A stretch of DNA of 64,000 nt from Planctomycetia bacterium. GTDB lineage: Bacteria; Planctomycetota; Phycisphaerae; UBA1845; UTPLA1. Below the pieces are notes generated by a model. The model was not told where the DNA came from. It did not search any database and saw only the letters and a program-made list of their open reading frames with translations. This document shows positions 18,174-27,935 of this stretch, one piece after another. The position numbers were made by a program, and so were the translations under genes. Every line of letters begins with the position of its first letter. The stretch's first letter is position 1. Location of the stretch: positions 2,588,470-2,652,469 of the forward strand of contig CP054187.1 in the NCBI GenBank assembly GCA_015200345.1, in the 5' to 3' direction.

Positions 18174-20894
18174 CTACCGCGAAACCGCATCGCCCGTCAC
18201 GGTCAATTCCTCGGGCGTCGGGAGGTCCAGCCCCTTGAGTTGCTCAAGGATCGTCTTGCGATCGCCCACGAGCACGAGCAGAGCGTTCTCGACCGGCAGC
18301 GCCGGGCCGGCGAGCGCATTGAGCGCCGCGGCGTCTGCCTTGGTCAGCGCCGCGAGGTCATCGCCGATCGTGCTGAACGGCAGCCCGTTTCGCTCCAATT
18401 CGACGGCTGTCGCCAGCACGCCGCCCAGTCCCTGAAACGCCTGCACGTATTCGACGCGATTGGTCTCGCGGGCCTTGGCGGCCTCGTCGGCGGAGATGTC
18501 GCCGCCGCGGATGCGTTTGAACTCGGCGAGGAACTCGCGAATGGACTCACCGGTGTGCTCGGCCTGCACGTCGCTGGACGCCGTGACGTAACCCATGCCC
18601 GGGGTCATCACAAAGCGGGAGCCGGCGCCGTAGGTAAAGCCCTTGGCCTCGCGCAGGTTCTGATTCAACCGGCTGGTGAAGCTGCCGCCGAGGATGGTGT
18701 TAATCAAATCGGCGTGGATGCGATGGGGGTCGCCGTATGCGATGCCCGGCATGTAGAAGCGAATGACGGTCTGCACGGCGCCGGGCTTGTCGATCAGCGC
18801 GACGCGCAGGTTCTTTATCGGGGCGGGCGGCGCCTTCGTCTCGCGTACGACCATTTCCATGTCGTGCATGCCCGCGCCGGAACGCGCCCATTTGCCCAGC
18901 GCCTTGTCCAGCGCCGATCGCGCCTGATCGACCGTCAAATCCCCGGCGATGAACAGCACGGCCTTGTCGGGTCGCAGGTATTCGTGCCAGGCGTCCTTGA
19001 TCGCGGCGAGCTGCAACCCGTTGACCGTTTTCACGGTGCCGTCGACCGGTCGGCCGTAGGGATGATCGTCGCCGAAGAAGGCGCGCATGCCGACGCGCGA
19101 GGCGACGGCGGTGGGGCGATCCTCGAGCTGCTTGAGACCGTCCAGGTGCAGGGCCTTCACGCGCGACCATTCCTTTTCCTCGAAGCGGGGGCGCATGATC
19201 GCGTCGGCATAGAGCGCCAGCGCCGGGTCAAGATTGCGCCGCAGCGCCGAAAGGTTGATCGTGATCGTTTCCTGACCGGCCGAAGCGGAGAAGGTCGCGC
19301 CGAGTTGATCCAGCGCGTCGGAGAATTCCAGTGCGCCGCGCTCGCCGGCACCCTCGTCGAGCATCGAGACCATCAGGTAGGCACGCCCGGCCATGTGCGG
19401 ATCGTCGAGACAGGCGCCCCCGCGAATCATGAGCGAGGCCGACACGAGCGGCAGTTCGGTTCGCGGCCACAGGCGCACTTCCAACCCGTTGGAAAGCTTG
19501 AAGATTTCCGGCATCGGCGGTGCGAAGTCCTTGGCGGCGAGCGGGTCGGGCTTTTTCTCGCGCGGTGAGGGAGTCTCCGGAGTTTCCGGCAGGACGTGCA
19601 TGATGAGCCGCTTGTCCTGCGTGAGAACCTTCTTCGACCAGTCGCGCACGGCGGCGGTCGTGGCCGTGCGATAACGGTCGAGATCGCGCTTGAACGAGTT
19701 CGGCTCGCCCCAGGCGAATTGATACTGATTGAGCCGGTCGGCCTTGGCAAGGATGGATTGCAGACCGTTCAGCATGCTGAATTCGATGCGGGTTTTCTGT
19801 CGCTCGAGTTCCTCCTCGGTCGGACCGTTCGCGATAAATTCGGCGAGGACATCATCGGCCGCAGCTTCGATTTTATTCAGCGGCACGTCGGGCTTGGCGG
19901 TGATCTCCACCTGAAAAAGCGATTGGAGAATGTTGGAGTTCTGCACGGCTGACACGTCGGTGGCGATCTTGTCGTCGTACACGAGGCGCTTGTAGAGGCG
20001 GCTGCTCTTGCCGTCGGCGAGAACGGCGGCGGCGAGGTCCATCTCGGCGTCGCCGGGTCCGAAGTGCGGCGGGCTGTGATAGACGTATGTCACGCGCGGG
20101 AACTGCACCTGGTCCGTGTACGTCACGCGGCGGACGCCCTCCAGCGCGGCCGGCTCGGCCTTCGCGTGGACCGGCTGCGCATCGCGCGGCAGGCTGCCGA
20201 AGAGCTTGTCGATCAGCGGCTTGATCTGCTTCGGATCAAAATCGCCGGCGACGACGAGCGAGGCGTTGTTGGGGACGTAAAAGCGGGCGAAGAAGTTCTT
20301 CACGTCCTGCACGGTCGCGGCTTGCAGGTCTTCGTGCGTGCCGATCACGCTGATGTGGTACGGATGCCCCGGCGGGTACATCAGCTCGGTGATCTTCAGA
20401 TCGGCCTTGCCGTAGGGCTGCATCTCGCTGGTCTGTCGGCGCTCGTTGCGGACGACCTCGCGCTGCTTGTCGAGTTTCTCCTGCGTCATCTCCTTGCCGA
20501 GCTCCTCGAGCCGGTCGGCATCGAGCCAGAGCAGCGTGGGGAGCAGGCTGGAGGGGCCGAACGAGAAATAGTTGGTGCGATCGTTGGAGGTGCTGGCGTT
20601 GTTGAAGCCGCCGCCCGATTCCATGATCACGTCAAAGTCCGACCCCGGCACGCGGCGCGTTCCCATGAACATCAGATGCTCAAACAAGTGGGCGAATCCC
20701 GACCGGCCGGGTGACTCGTCCTTCGAGCCGACGTAATACCAGATGTTGACGCAGGCCACCGGCAGCGAATGATCCTCGTGCAGGATGACGGTCATGCCGT
20801 TGGCGAGTTGGTATTTCTCGCAGGGAACGTCCTGTGCGCGGGCCGTCACGGAGGCTACGCAACAAAACAACGAAGCAACGATCAGTTTTTTCAT
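18174..20894 (-). CDS. Secreted M16 family zinc metallopeptidase (double-domain)
   Basis: 906 residues with a signal peptide ('MKKLIVASLFCCVASVTARA'). The N-terminal half has the inverted zinc motif H69-L-F-E-H73 in 'GFAHLFEHLMFMGT' and the distal Glu region 'NERRQTSEMQPYGKAD'. The second half ('FKLSNGLEVRLWPRTELPLVSASLMIRGG') repeats the fold without HxxEH, as usual for pitrilysin-like two-lobe enzymes that degrade short peptides in a closed chamber. A proline-rich linker ('PETPETPSPREKKPDP') joins the lobes. It is periplasmic. The gene is single; the transporter gene follows after about 50 bases. Confidence 0.92.
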   Translation of the reverse strand: MKKLIVASLFCCVASVTARAQDVPCEKYQLANGMTVILHEDHSLPVACVNIWYYVGSKDESPGRSGFAHLFEHLMFMGTRRVPGSDFDVIMESGGGFNNASTSNDRTNYFSFGPSSLLPTLLWLDADRLEELGKEMTQEKLDKQREVVRNERRQTSEMQPYGKADLKITELMYPPGHPYHISVIGTHEDLQAATVQDVKNFFARFYVPNNASLVVAGDFDPKQIKPLIDKLFGSLPRDAQPVHAKAEPAALEGVRRVTYTDQVQFPRVTYVYHSPPHFGPGDAEMDLAAAVLADGKSSRLYKRLVYDDKIATDVSAVQNSNILQSLFQVEITAKPDVPLNKIEAAADDVLAEFIANGPTEEELERQKTRIEFSMLNGLQSILAKADRLNQYQFAWGEPNSFKRDLDRYRTATTAAVRDWSKKVLTQDKRLIMHVLPETPETPSPREKKPDPLAAKDFAPPMPEIFKLSNGLEVRLWPRTELPLVSASLMIRGGACLDDPHMAGRAYLMVSMLDEGAGERGALEFSDALDQLGATFSASAGQETITINLSALRRNLDPALALYADAIMRPRFEEKEWSRVKALHLDGLKQLEDRPTAVASRVGMRAFFGDDHPYGRPVDGTVKTVNGLQLAAIKDAWHEYLRPDKAVLFIAGDLTVDQARSALDKALGKWARSGAGMHDMEMVVRETKAPPAPIKNLRVALIDKPGAVQTVIRFYMPGIAYGDPHRIHADLINTILGGSFTSRLNQNLREAKGFTYGAGSRFVMTPGMGYVTASSDVQAEHTGESIREFLAEFKRIRGGDISADEAAKARETNRVEYVQAFQGLGGVLATAVELERNGLPFSTIGDDLAALTKADAAALNALAGPALPVENALLVLVGDRKTILEQLKGLDLPTPEELTVTGDAVSR

Positions 20895-21001
20895 GGGAGC
20901 ACCCATTACCAGTTTCGATATACACGGCCGAAGCCGACGGATTTCAGCCCGTCGGCTTCGGGGGATTCCTCAAAAACCAGTCCAGACTGGAAGCGGATCA
21001 A

Positions 21002-21460
21002 TCAATAATCGTCGATTCCACCGCTGAACCCTCCGCTCCCGCCACCCCCGCCTCCGCCCCCACGGCGCGGCTGGTCGCCCTTCATGGATTGATAACAGTC
21101 GCGGCAGTACACGGGTCGGCCTTCCATCGGCTTGAAGGGCACCTGCGTCGATTGGCCGCAATTTGAGCAAACGGCCGTGTGCATCTCGCGCGGTCCGCGC
21201 GAACCGCCGCCATGACCACCACCGTGGCCGCCATGTCCGCCATGACCGCCACGACCGCCGCCGTGACCGCCGTGGCCTCCCTTGCGGTGCCCGCCGCCGC
21301 CGCCGCCCGGTCCGGCCGCCTTGCGTTTTTCGCGGCATTCGCGGCAGCGGCGCGGCTCGTTGGTGAAGCCTCGTTCGGCATAGCGCTTCTGGTCCTCGGC
21401 GGAGTGGATGAAATCTGCGCCACAGTCGGCGCACGTGATGGTTTTGTCGGCGAACTCCAT
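21002..21460 (-). CDS. Small CxxC zinc-ribbon protein with His/Gly-rich linker
   Basis: 152 residues. The N-terminal zinc ribbon ('KTITCADCGADFIHSAEDQ...PRRCRECREKRK') is the probable zinc-ribbon found in many small bacterial proteins. The C-terminal domain 'VCSNCGQSTQVPFKP...YCRDCY' fits exactly the CxxC-x17-CxxC pattern. Between them lies about 40 residues of almost pure Gly, His and Arg (GGH, HGG repeats), and the tail is again Gly-rich. The His-rich linker could bind metal or nucleic acid; the role is unknown. ATG 21460 is preceded by GAGG seven bases upstream. Confidence 0.8.
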   Translation of the reverse strand: MEFADKTITCADCGADFIHSAEDQKRYAERGFTNEPRRCRECREKRKAAGPGGGGGGHRKGGHGGHGGGRGGHGGHGGHGGGHGGGSRGPREMHTAVCSNCGQSTQVPFKPMEGRPVYCRDCYQSMKGDQPRRGGGGGGGGSGGFSGGIDDY

Positions 21461-21667
21461 GGGATCAACCTCGCTGGATCGGGGAAAAGGGAGAGTTTGC
21501 ATCGCCTCGGCCGGTCAGCTTCGGTACGGTGTCAACGATGCGTGGGGATTGCGTCTCCTGTGTGGCCGGTGCCGAGACCATCGGGCTGCGCGGAAGTCAG
21601 CCGCTGTGAACACTCTCGCAGCATGCAAATCGCAACCGATGCCACGGGCGATGTCAAGCAAGCCTAC

Positions 21668-24600
21668 CTACCGGTTCGTCCCCAGCATCGGGCCTTGCAA
21701 CGGCGGTCGGCCGCGCAGCGTCGGATCACCGCCCAGCCCCGGCATCGGCCTTTTACGCCACTTGTCATCGTGCTCGGTGTGGCGGCTGGTCAGTTCAACC
21801 GGCTGCCCGTCGATGAACAAGGCGACGACTTGATTGGAGGCCTGCAAGGGCGAATCCGTGGAGATGAACAGGTTGGCCATCTTGCCCGGCTCCAGCGAAC
21901 CGAGCCGGTCGTCGACGCCAAGAATGCGCGCCGCGTCGAGGGTGATCGCCTGCACGGCTCGCGCTTCGTCCAGACCGTGCGCCACGCTCATGCCGGCCTC
22001 GATTCCGACATGCTTGGCCAGCGGAGCTTCCCCGGTGCCGAAACAGAATCGCACGCCGGCGCGGGCCAGCTCGGCCGCGTTGCGATAGGAGCTGTCCCAC
22101 GGGTCGAATTCGCCGGGATAGGGCGTCATCGCGCCGCGCAGTATGACGTCCACCTTTTTCTCCGCCAGCTCGTCGGCCACTTTCCACGCACCTTGTCCGC
22201 CAACGATGATCGGCCGAAGGCCGTAACGCTCGGCGAACTTCAGCGCTTCGCGAATTTCCTTGTAGCCGTTGGCAGCAAAGAGCACGGGCTTGCGGCCTTC
22301 CATGATGGGGATCATCGCTTCGAGCAGCCGGTCGGGCTTCAAGCCGCCGGCGGTCTCCGGCGACGAAGCGAAATGGGCTTGCTTTTTCGCCGCGGCGTAA
22401 GCCCTGGCCTTGCGGAAGAAATCCTCGATGCGGGCCATTTGCTCGCGGGCGGCTTTGGTTTGCTCCTCGATGCGATCGGGCGGGGTGTCGTCGCGCCAGC
22501 GCTCGGGCAGCGAGGGCAGGCTGACAACCTGTCCGACGTACGGTTCGATCATCGCTTCGGGCATCGACCATCCGGCGAGCTTGACGAGTCCGGCCTGGCC
22601 GCTGATGCGTCCGCCGCCGGGGGAGACAAGCACATTCGTGACGCCCTCGCAGCGTGTCACATTTATGGCAGCAGCGAAGGGGTTGTAGGCCGACAGCGCC
22701 ATCAGATCGGGCTGGAATTCGGCGATCTCGTTCTCATCGACCGTGGCCGCGATCATGCCGATCTCGTGCAGGCCCATGTTGGTATCGGCGTTGATCAGGC
22801 CGGGCCAGACGTGCAGGCCCCTGGCGTCGATGAAGACGGTCTCGGGATTGGGGTTCTGATCGGCCCAGGGCGCGACGAGGAAAATATCGCCGTCGGCCAG
22901 AGCGACGAGTGCGTTCTCGATCGGCGGCCCGCTGATGGGGTGTGCCGTCGCGCCGGTGATCCAATACAGCCCCATGTGCGAATAGGGGATGTTCAGCGGC
23001 TCGCGCTGCGGAGGAAGGCTTGAGGCGTGAGCCGTGAGGCTTGAGGGAGCCGTAGGATGGGCACTGCCCGCCCCGCCCGGAGCGTCATTCGTGCCACGGC
23101 TTGAAGCCGTGGCGCCAGGCGGCGCGAAATCGCGATGCTGGAAATACACCTCGCCGTCGATCAGCGTCATCACGCACTTGGCCCGGGTGTCGAGGGGATG
23201 GCCGTCAAAGACGGCGAGATCGCCAAGTTTGCCGACCTCGAGCGAGCCGACGTGTTCAGCGACGCCGAGCTGCATGGCGCCGTTCAGGGTGACGAGCTTA
23301 AGGCACTCGTTGGGCGACAACCCGCCAAAGCGAAGCGACTTGGCGGCTTCCAGGTTGAGATGGCGCACGACCTCGGCCGAGTCGGAGTTCACCGTCGCGC
23401 TGACCCCGCCTTGTGTCATTCGCGCGGCATTGAACGGCGTGGCGTCGTACGCCTCGATCTTGTAGGCCCACCAGTCGGAGAAGGTGCTTGCGCCGCAGCC
23501 GTGACGGCGCATCTCGGGGATGACCCGATAGCCTTCGAGAATGTGTTGCAGCACCGCGATGCGAAAACCGTAGTCCTCGGCCATCGCCAGCAGCCGCAGC
23601 ACTTCATCGGCGCGGTAACAGTGGCAATGCACCCAGATGAGCCCGTCGTGAATCGCGGCGAGGGCTTCGAGCCGCAGATCGCGCCGCGGCGGTCGCGGGT
23701 CCTGGCCGGCCTGTTTCATGGACCGGTAGGCATCCCATTCCCGCTTGTATTCGATCGCCGCGTCGAAGCTTCGCCGGAAGACGGCCTCGACGCCCATGCG
23801 CGAGTTGGGGAAACGGGTGCCGCGTGTGCCCCAGTTGGATTGCTTGACGTTTTCACCCAGGGCGAACTTCACGGTGCGCGGTGCCGGTTCGAATCGCCAT
23901 TGAGCGGCGGGCTTGCCGTACTTGAGCCGCAGCACGACGTTCTGCCCGCCGATCGTGTTCGCCGAGCCGTGCATGGTGTGGATCATCGTGACGCCGCCGG
24001 CCAGCGCGCGAAACGCCGCCACGTCACGATGGTTCACGATGTCGCCGATGCGCACCTCGGGCGTGACGGAGAGCGTGCCTTCGTTCAGCCCGCCCTCGCT
24101 GCACATGTGCGAGTGGCAGTCGATGATGCCGGGGCTGATGAAATATCCGGTCAGATCGAGCGTCGCGGCACCTGCCGGGGCGGTGAGATTCTTCCCGATT
24201 GCCCTGATGACGCCGCCCTCGACCAGCAGATCGGTCTGCGGTTGATCGCCCTGCGTGATCGTCAGCAGCGTCGCATTGCGAAGCAACACGGTGCCCCCGG
24301 TCTGAATGGCCGGCTTTCGATCGGCCTCGATCTCAACAGCGAACGTCGGCGGCACGGGCTGCGTGGCGGTCGGCGTGGTCGACGCGCTGGTGGGTTGCGA
24401 TTCCGGCGCGCTGGTCGGCTGCGACGCGGCGGCGGCCTGGGTTGCGGAGGCGGCAGGGCCGCTGCCTTCGGCGGTCAGCTTCTCGGTGACGGGTTGCGAC
24501 TCCGGCGCGCTGGTCGGCTGCGACGTGGCTTGCTTCTCCGGCAGCGCCGAAGCATCAATCGTGAAACGCTTGCCCTCGACGAATACCCAGCGCGTTTTCG

Positions 24601-26182
24601 CCTTCTCGTCCTTGAAGGGCTTGTTCATCACAACGAGGTTCGCCAGCTTGCCGGGCGCGATTTCCCCGAGTTGATCGCCGACGCCCAGCAGGCCGGCCGC
24701 GTTGGTCGTGAGCGCCGCCAGCGCGACGTCCTCGGGCAGACCGCGCTCGATGGCTTTGCGCAGATTGGCGTGGAATTCGCCGAGCGACTTCATCTCAAAC
24801 GTGCCGATGGCGAAGGCGATGCCCGCCTCATGCAGCCGCAACGCGTTATCAACTTCCTCGCCCCAGAGACGCTTGCGCTCCTCGGTCACGCGCTTCGGCT
24901 CGAACGGCTGCTTCTCCCATTCGTCGTCGAAGATCGGAGAGTATTCATCGCGCGGCCTGGGCTTGTCGGCTTCCTTCTCCTTGTTCGGGTCGTCGGAGGA
25001 TTCGCCTTCGCCATCGGGACGATCACCGCCGCGATCCCCTCCCGGTCCGCCGCGCCGGCCGCCGAATCCACCCGGAACCCCACGACGCCCGCCGCGACCG
25101 CCCCGCGCGCCGCGGTCGTCCTTCTCGCCCGGCGCTTTCGGCTCTTTCGACCAGTTCAGGCTCAAGATAATGGGCACGGCCTCGCGCTTCAGCCGCTCGG
25201 TTGCGCGCCAGGCTTCGCGTCCGCCGACGATGATCGGCCGCAGGTTGAATTCCCCGGCCATGTCCAGGGCCCGATGGATCTCGTTTTCGCTGTTGGCGAA
25301 GAACGCCACGGGCATCTTGTTGTCCAGGGCTGGCCAGAGGGCTTCGAGTCCGGGGTCATTCGCGGCGCGTTTCTCCTGCGGATGGCGTTGCGACCACGCG
25401 AGGGCATCGCGATGCCATTGCGCGTCGGACAACACCTGACGAAACGCCGCCATCGCGCCCATGGTTGTGCTGGGGTAGCCGAAGTCCGCCGGGCGTTCGC
25501 CGCGTCCGCCCGGTCCGCGCGGGGGGCGCTCGGATTCCAGCGGACGTGTCACAAATGCGGCATGGATTGCGACGTTTTCGCGAAGGATGGATCGCCGCCG
25601 GGGCAGATCGCCCAGCTGCACCACGGCGCTCGTGCCCGAAACAATGACAACGCGCGGCGAAACCAGTGCCGCCGCGAATCCCAGCGCCCGCCAGTCTTCC
25701 AGCCGGCCTGCCTGCGGGTCGTACAATTCCTCGGTTCGCCATTGGGGATGCATCAAGCGCCGCAGGGCCTGCACCGTGGCCGACTGCGGGCCTTGCACCA
25801 CGTCAGGATTCTCGTCTTCCCAAACGCGGCGCTGGTCACTTGACGGCTCCTCGCGCGGCATGCCTGCGTGGGTGTTCGCATCGATGAAGCCGGCGTAGAT
25901 CACCATGTCGTCAGCGGGAAGCGTCTGGGCATCGGCCGGCGCGTTCAGGGACGGTCCGACGGCCGCGATGCGACCATCGCGGATCAACACGTCGCAGCGT
26001 GGAATCGACTTTCCCGGCGCGGGGATGACCGTTGCATGGCGCAGCAGGACAGGAGGCTCAAACTCGGCGCGGGCGGTGGATCCCCAGGTCGACCCGCTCA
26101 CGACGGTCAGCATCAGAGCAGAGAGGAGCCGCGCGGGTGCTCGGGTTGCGGGAATGAGCGGAACAGATGGTGCGGGGTGCAT
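21668..26182 (-). CDS. Secreted triple-module amidohydrolase
   Basis: 1504 residues with a signal peptide (about 1-38). Three amidohydrolase-like modules can be seen. Module 1 (about 45-545) has 'GFIDANTHAGMP' near residue 100, where the metal HxH has become NxH. Module 2 (about 615-1010) has an intact 'GIIDCHSHMCSEGG' near 684, 'MIHTMHGS', 'IWVHCHCYRADE' and 'NSDSAEVVRHL', the imidazolonepropionase-like metal site. Module 3 (about 1065-1504) has 'GLINADTNMGLHE' with no His pair. Modules 1 and 3 share 'LRPIIVGG', 'PGKxANL' blocks and are paralogous. Linkers are low complexity: a Gly/Arg stretch (344-427), a Ser/Gln/Pro/Thr stretch (547-613) and repeat-derived DNA near 1020-1050. GAGG seven bases before ATG supports the start. 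Confidence 0.85.
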   Translation of the reverse strand: MHPAPSVPLIPATRAPARLLSALMLTVVSGSTWGSTARAEFEPPVLLRHATVIPAPGKSIPRCDVLIRDGRIAAVGPSLNAPADAQTLPADDMVIYAGFIDANTHAGMPREEPSSDQRRVWEDENPDVVQGPQSATVQALRRLMHPQWRTEELYDPQAGRLEDWRALGFAAALVSPRVVIVSGTSAVVQLGDLPRRRSILRENVAIHAAFVTRPLESERPPRGPGGRGERPADFGYPSTTMGAMAAFRQVLSDAQWHRDALAWSQRHPQEKRAANDPGLEALWPALDNKMPVAFFANSENEIHRALDMAGEFNLRPIIVGGREAWRATERLKREAVPIILSLNWSKEPKAPGEKDDRGARGGRGGRRGVPGGFGGRRGGPGGDRGGDRPDGEGESSDDPNKEKEADKPRPRDEYSPIFDDEWEKQPFEPKRVTEERKRLWGEEVDNALRLHEAGIAFAIGTFEMKSLGEFHANLRKAIERGLPEDVALAALTTNAAGLLGVGDQLGEIAPGKLANLVVMNKPFKDEKAKTRWVFVEGKRFTIDASALPEKQATSQPTSAPESQPVTEKLTAEGSGPAASATQAAAASQPTSAPESQPTSASTTPTATQPVPPTFAVEIEADRKPAIQTGGTVLLRNATLLTITQGDQPQTDLLVEGGVIRAIGKNLTAPAGAATLDLTGYFISPGIIDCHSHMCSEGGLNEGTLSVTPEVRIGDIVNHRDVAAFRALAGGVTMIHTMHGSANTIGGQNVVLRLKYGKPAAQWRFEPAPRTVKFALGENVKQSNWGTRGTRFPNSRMGVEAVFRRSFDAAIEYKREWDAYRSMKQAGQDPRPPRRDLRLEALAAIHDGLIWVHCHCYRADEVLRLLAMAEDYGFRIAVLQHILEGYRVIPEMRRHGCGASTFSDWWAYKIEAYDATPFNAARMTQGGVSATVNSDSAEVVRHLNLEAAKSLRFGGLSPNECLKLVTLNGAMQLGVAEHVGSLEVGKLGDLAVFDGHPLDTRAKCVMTLIDGEVYFQHRDFAPPGATASSRGTNDAPGGAGSAHPTAPSSLTAHASSLPPQREPLNIPYSHMGLYWITGATAHPISGPPIENALVALADGDIFLVAPWADQNPNPETVFIDARGLHVWPGLINADTNMGLHEIGMIAATVDENEIAEFQPDLMALSAYNPFAAAINVTRCEGVTNVLVSPGGGRISGQAGLVKLAGWSMPEAMIEPYVGQVVSLPSLPERWRDDTPPDRIEEQTKAAREQMARIEDFFRKARAYAAAKKQAHFASSPETAGGLKPDRLLEAMIPIMEGRKPVLFAANGYKEIREALKFAERYGLRPIIVGGQGAWKVADELAEKKVDVILRGAMTPYPGEFDPWDSSYRNAAELARAGVRFCFGTGEAPLAKHVGIEAGMSVAHGLDEARAVQAITLDAARILGVDDRLGSLEPGKMANLFISTDSPLQASNQVVALFIDGQPVELTSRHTEHDDKWRKRPMPGLGGDPTLRGRPPLQGPMLGTNR
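23094..23114 (+). repeat. Palindromic element inside the amidohydrolase gene
   Basis: gccacggct (23094-23102), tga, agccgtggc (23106-23114): nine perfect base pairs around a three-base centre. It falls in the linker between modules 2 and 3, next to other repeat-like strings such as gggcactgccc (23060-23070). The architecture (GC arm, TGA/TCA centre) is the same as in the elements at 11018 and 40762. Confidence 0.7.
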
Positions 26183-26373
26183 GGGCGTACCTCAATCGTG
26201 GTCGGCGTTGCTGGGGAAAAACGAAGCATTTCAAGCGATGAGAGCGGCTTTCGCAAAGGGGATTCTGGCGCGGCAGGACGGCCCGTTTTCCGCCCCCTGC
26301 ATTGCCGCTCGCCCAGTTTTCCGGGATAATTTCGCGGTCGCGCGAGTTTCACACACCTTTTGGAGATGCACCC

Positions 26374-26868
26374 ATGAAACGACCCTTGACGACCCTGACA
26401 ACGCTCCTGCTCCTGACCGGCTGCCAGCAGTCGATGACCAACTACAAGCAATTTGGCGGCCCGGTGAAGGACTCAAACGCCCTGACGGTTTCGCAGGCCG
26501 TGCAGGAAGCGACCACCGAGGGCAAGGTGGTCACCATCCGCGGAAAGATCGCGGAAGTCTGCGCCAACATGGGCTGCTGGATGACGGTGACGGACGGAAA
26601 GGAAGTCGTCCGGGTGCGGTTCACCGAGAGCGACGCCTGCGCGGATGGGTATTACGTTCCGCGCAATGCGGCCGGGCACGATGTGGTTCTAGTGGGCAAG
26701 ATCATGCCGATGGAAATCAGCGAGGCGATGGCGCGGCACTATGCCGAAGAGGGGGGCAAGCCGCAGTCCGAGATCGAGAAGATCGTCGGGCCGCAAAAGC
26801 AGATGACGGTCTTCGCGACCGGCGTCAAGATCGGCTCGCCCGAGACGCTTGATCCGCCGATTCGCTGA
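26374..26868 (+). CDS. DUF4920-type lipoprotein
   Basis: A 164-residue lipoprotein: 'MKRPLTTLTTLLLLTGCQQ' has a canonical lipobox (LLTGC). The body, with 'VVTIRGKIAEVCANMGCWMTVTDGKEVVRVRF' region and 'GHDVVLVGKI', is the small OB-like DUF4920 domain, where 'C-x3-GCW' is conserved and could bind a metal. DUF4920 proteins are periplasmic or outer-membrane tethered, with unknown function. GGAG eight bases upstream supports ATG 26374. It is divergent from the large amidohydrolase gene. Confidence 0.8.
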   Translation: MKRPLTTLTTLLLLTGCQQSMTNYKQFGGPVKDSNALTVSQAVQEATTEGKVVTIRGKIAEVCANMGCWMTVTDGKEVVRVRFTESDACADGYYVPRNAAGHDVVLVGKIMPMEISEAMARHYAEEGGKPQSEIEKIVGPQKQMTVFATGVKIGSPETLDPPIR

Positions 26869-26881
26869 CCGCTTCACGGCG

Positions 26882-26911
26882 CGCCGGGGCGCGAGAACTG
26901 CCGCCCCGGCG
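26882..26911 (+). terminator. GC hairpin after the DUF4920 gene (no T-run)
   Basis: cgccggggcg (26882-26891) pairs perfectly with cgccccggcg (26902-26911) around a ten-base loop. There is no T-run, so termination is possible but not assured; it may be a stabilising 3' structure. Confidence 0.45.
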
Positions 26912-26937
26912 TCGAAACGGCCGATAGACCTTTAGAT

Positions 26938-27921
26938 ATGACCAGCCTCCCCGCCCATTTTGCCGCGACGCTGCCGGATTCAACCTCGCAAGCGGGATTT
27001 GTCTGCGTCGGCTGTGGGAGCCGAGATAGTCGGCTCGTTTCGCCGCCGCGCGGGTGGCCGTGGCCGATGCGCCAATGCGACGCCTGCGGGCTGATTCAGC
27101 AATCCCCGCGGCGTTGTTCAAGGCAACCCGTCGCGCAACCCCATTCGTTCCCCGACGCGGATGCGCCGTCGGAACCGGCGTCGTGGTCCTCGGCCGTTCA
27201 ACGCTACGTGGAATGTCTGCTTCCGCTGGAATCGCACACGGGGCGAAACCTGCTGATCGTGGGGTGTGGTCGCGGGCATCTGGCGGCCTTGGCGCGGGCG
27301 CGCGGCTGGCGGGTCGTTGGATTGGATCCGTCGCCGCAGGCGATCTGCCGGGCGATCGAACAATTCCAACTGGATGCGCGGGCCGGCGGACTGGCGCGGC
27401 ATCGCGAAGCCCTGGGCCGCTTCGACGTGGTGCTGTGCGGCAATCTGGAAACGGCGTGGGATCCGGCCGCCGTCCTGCGTGATGCGCGCACGGTGCTGAA
27501 TACAGCCGGCGTCGTTTGCGTCGATGTGTCGGATGGCTTTGCGGACATGGGAGCACGGCCGGAAGCGGGAGACGCTGTGCTCAACGTGTTTGACGCGGGG
27601 TCGCTCGAGCGATTGCTGCAAGCTTGCGGTCTTGGAAGCGTTGCGATTCGCGCAAGCGGACATGCGAACGCGCCGCAACTTGCGGGGAACCATCGAGGCA
27701 TGTTCCGCTGGATTCCGCGATTCCTGGCACGGTGGATGACACGATTGTGGCATTTCATCGCAGGCGAGCGGGCCGCGGGTTCCGCGTGTCTGCGGGCAGA
27801 CAATCTTTCTGAAGCCGTCGCGCGCGTGGAAGCGCTGGCTTCGAAGCGAGCGTCAAGCGGTGGCCGCGCTGATCGACTCATTGCCGTCGCCGCCCGCGCG
27901 GCCGCGGCGCACGCCGACTAA
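26938..27921 (+). CDS. Class I SAM-dependent methyltransferase with N-terminal CxxC finger
   Basis: 327 residues. The N-terminal zinc knuckle ('FVCVGCGSR...MRQCDACGLIQ') is as found in many methyltransferases acting on sugars or polyketides. A Rossmann core follows, with motif I 'NLLIVGCGRGHLAALARARGW', 'VVGLDPSP' (acidic ribose contact) and 'RFDVVLCGNLETAWDP'. The last 100 residues are helical and Arg/Ala rich. The substrate is unknown and no biosynthetic cluster surrounds it. It lies tail to tail with the next gene, with a 14-base gap. Confidence 0.8.
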   Translation: MTSLPAHFAATLPDSTSQAGFVCVGCGSRDSRLVSPPRGWPWPMRQCDACGLIQQSPRRCSRQPVAQPHSFPDADAPSEPASWSSAVQRYVECLLPLESHTGRNLLIVGCGRGHLAALARARGWRVVGLDPSPQAICRAIEQFQLDARAGGLARHREALGRFDVVLCGNLETAWDPAAVLRDARTVLNTAGVVCVDVSDGFADMGARPEAGDAVLNVFDAGSLERLLQACGLGSVAIRASGHANAPQLAGNHRGMFRWIPRFLARWMTRLWHFIAGERAAGSACLRADNLSEAVARVEALASKRASSGGRADRLIAVAARAAAAHAD

Positions 27922-27935
27922 CTTCACCACGTTTG

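Noticed and set aside
23135..25843. 902-residue open frame antisense to the amidohydrolase
   Set aside because: No recognisable domain, His/Arg/Gly-rich composition typical of antisense frames; the opposite strand has clear amidohydrolase motifs.
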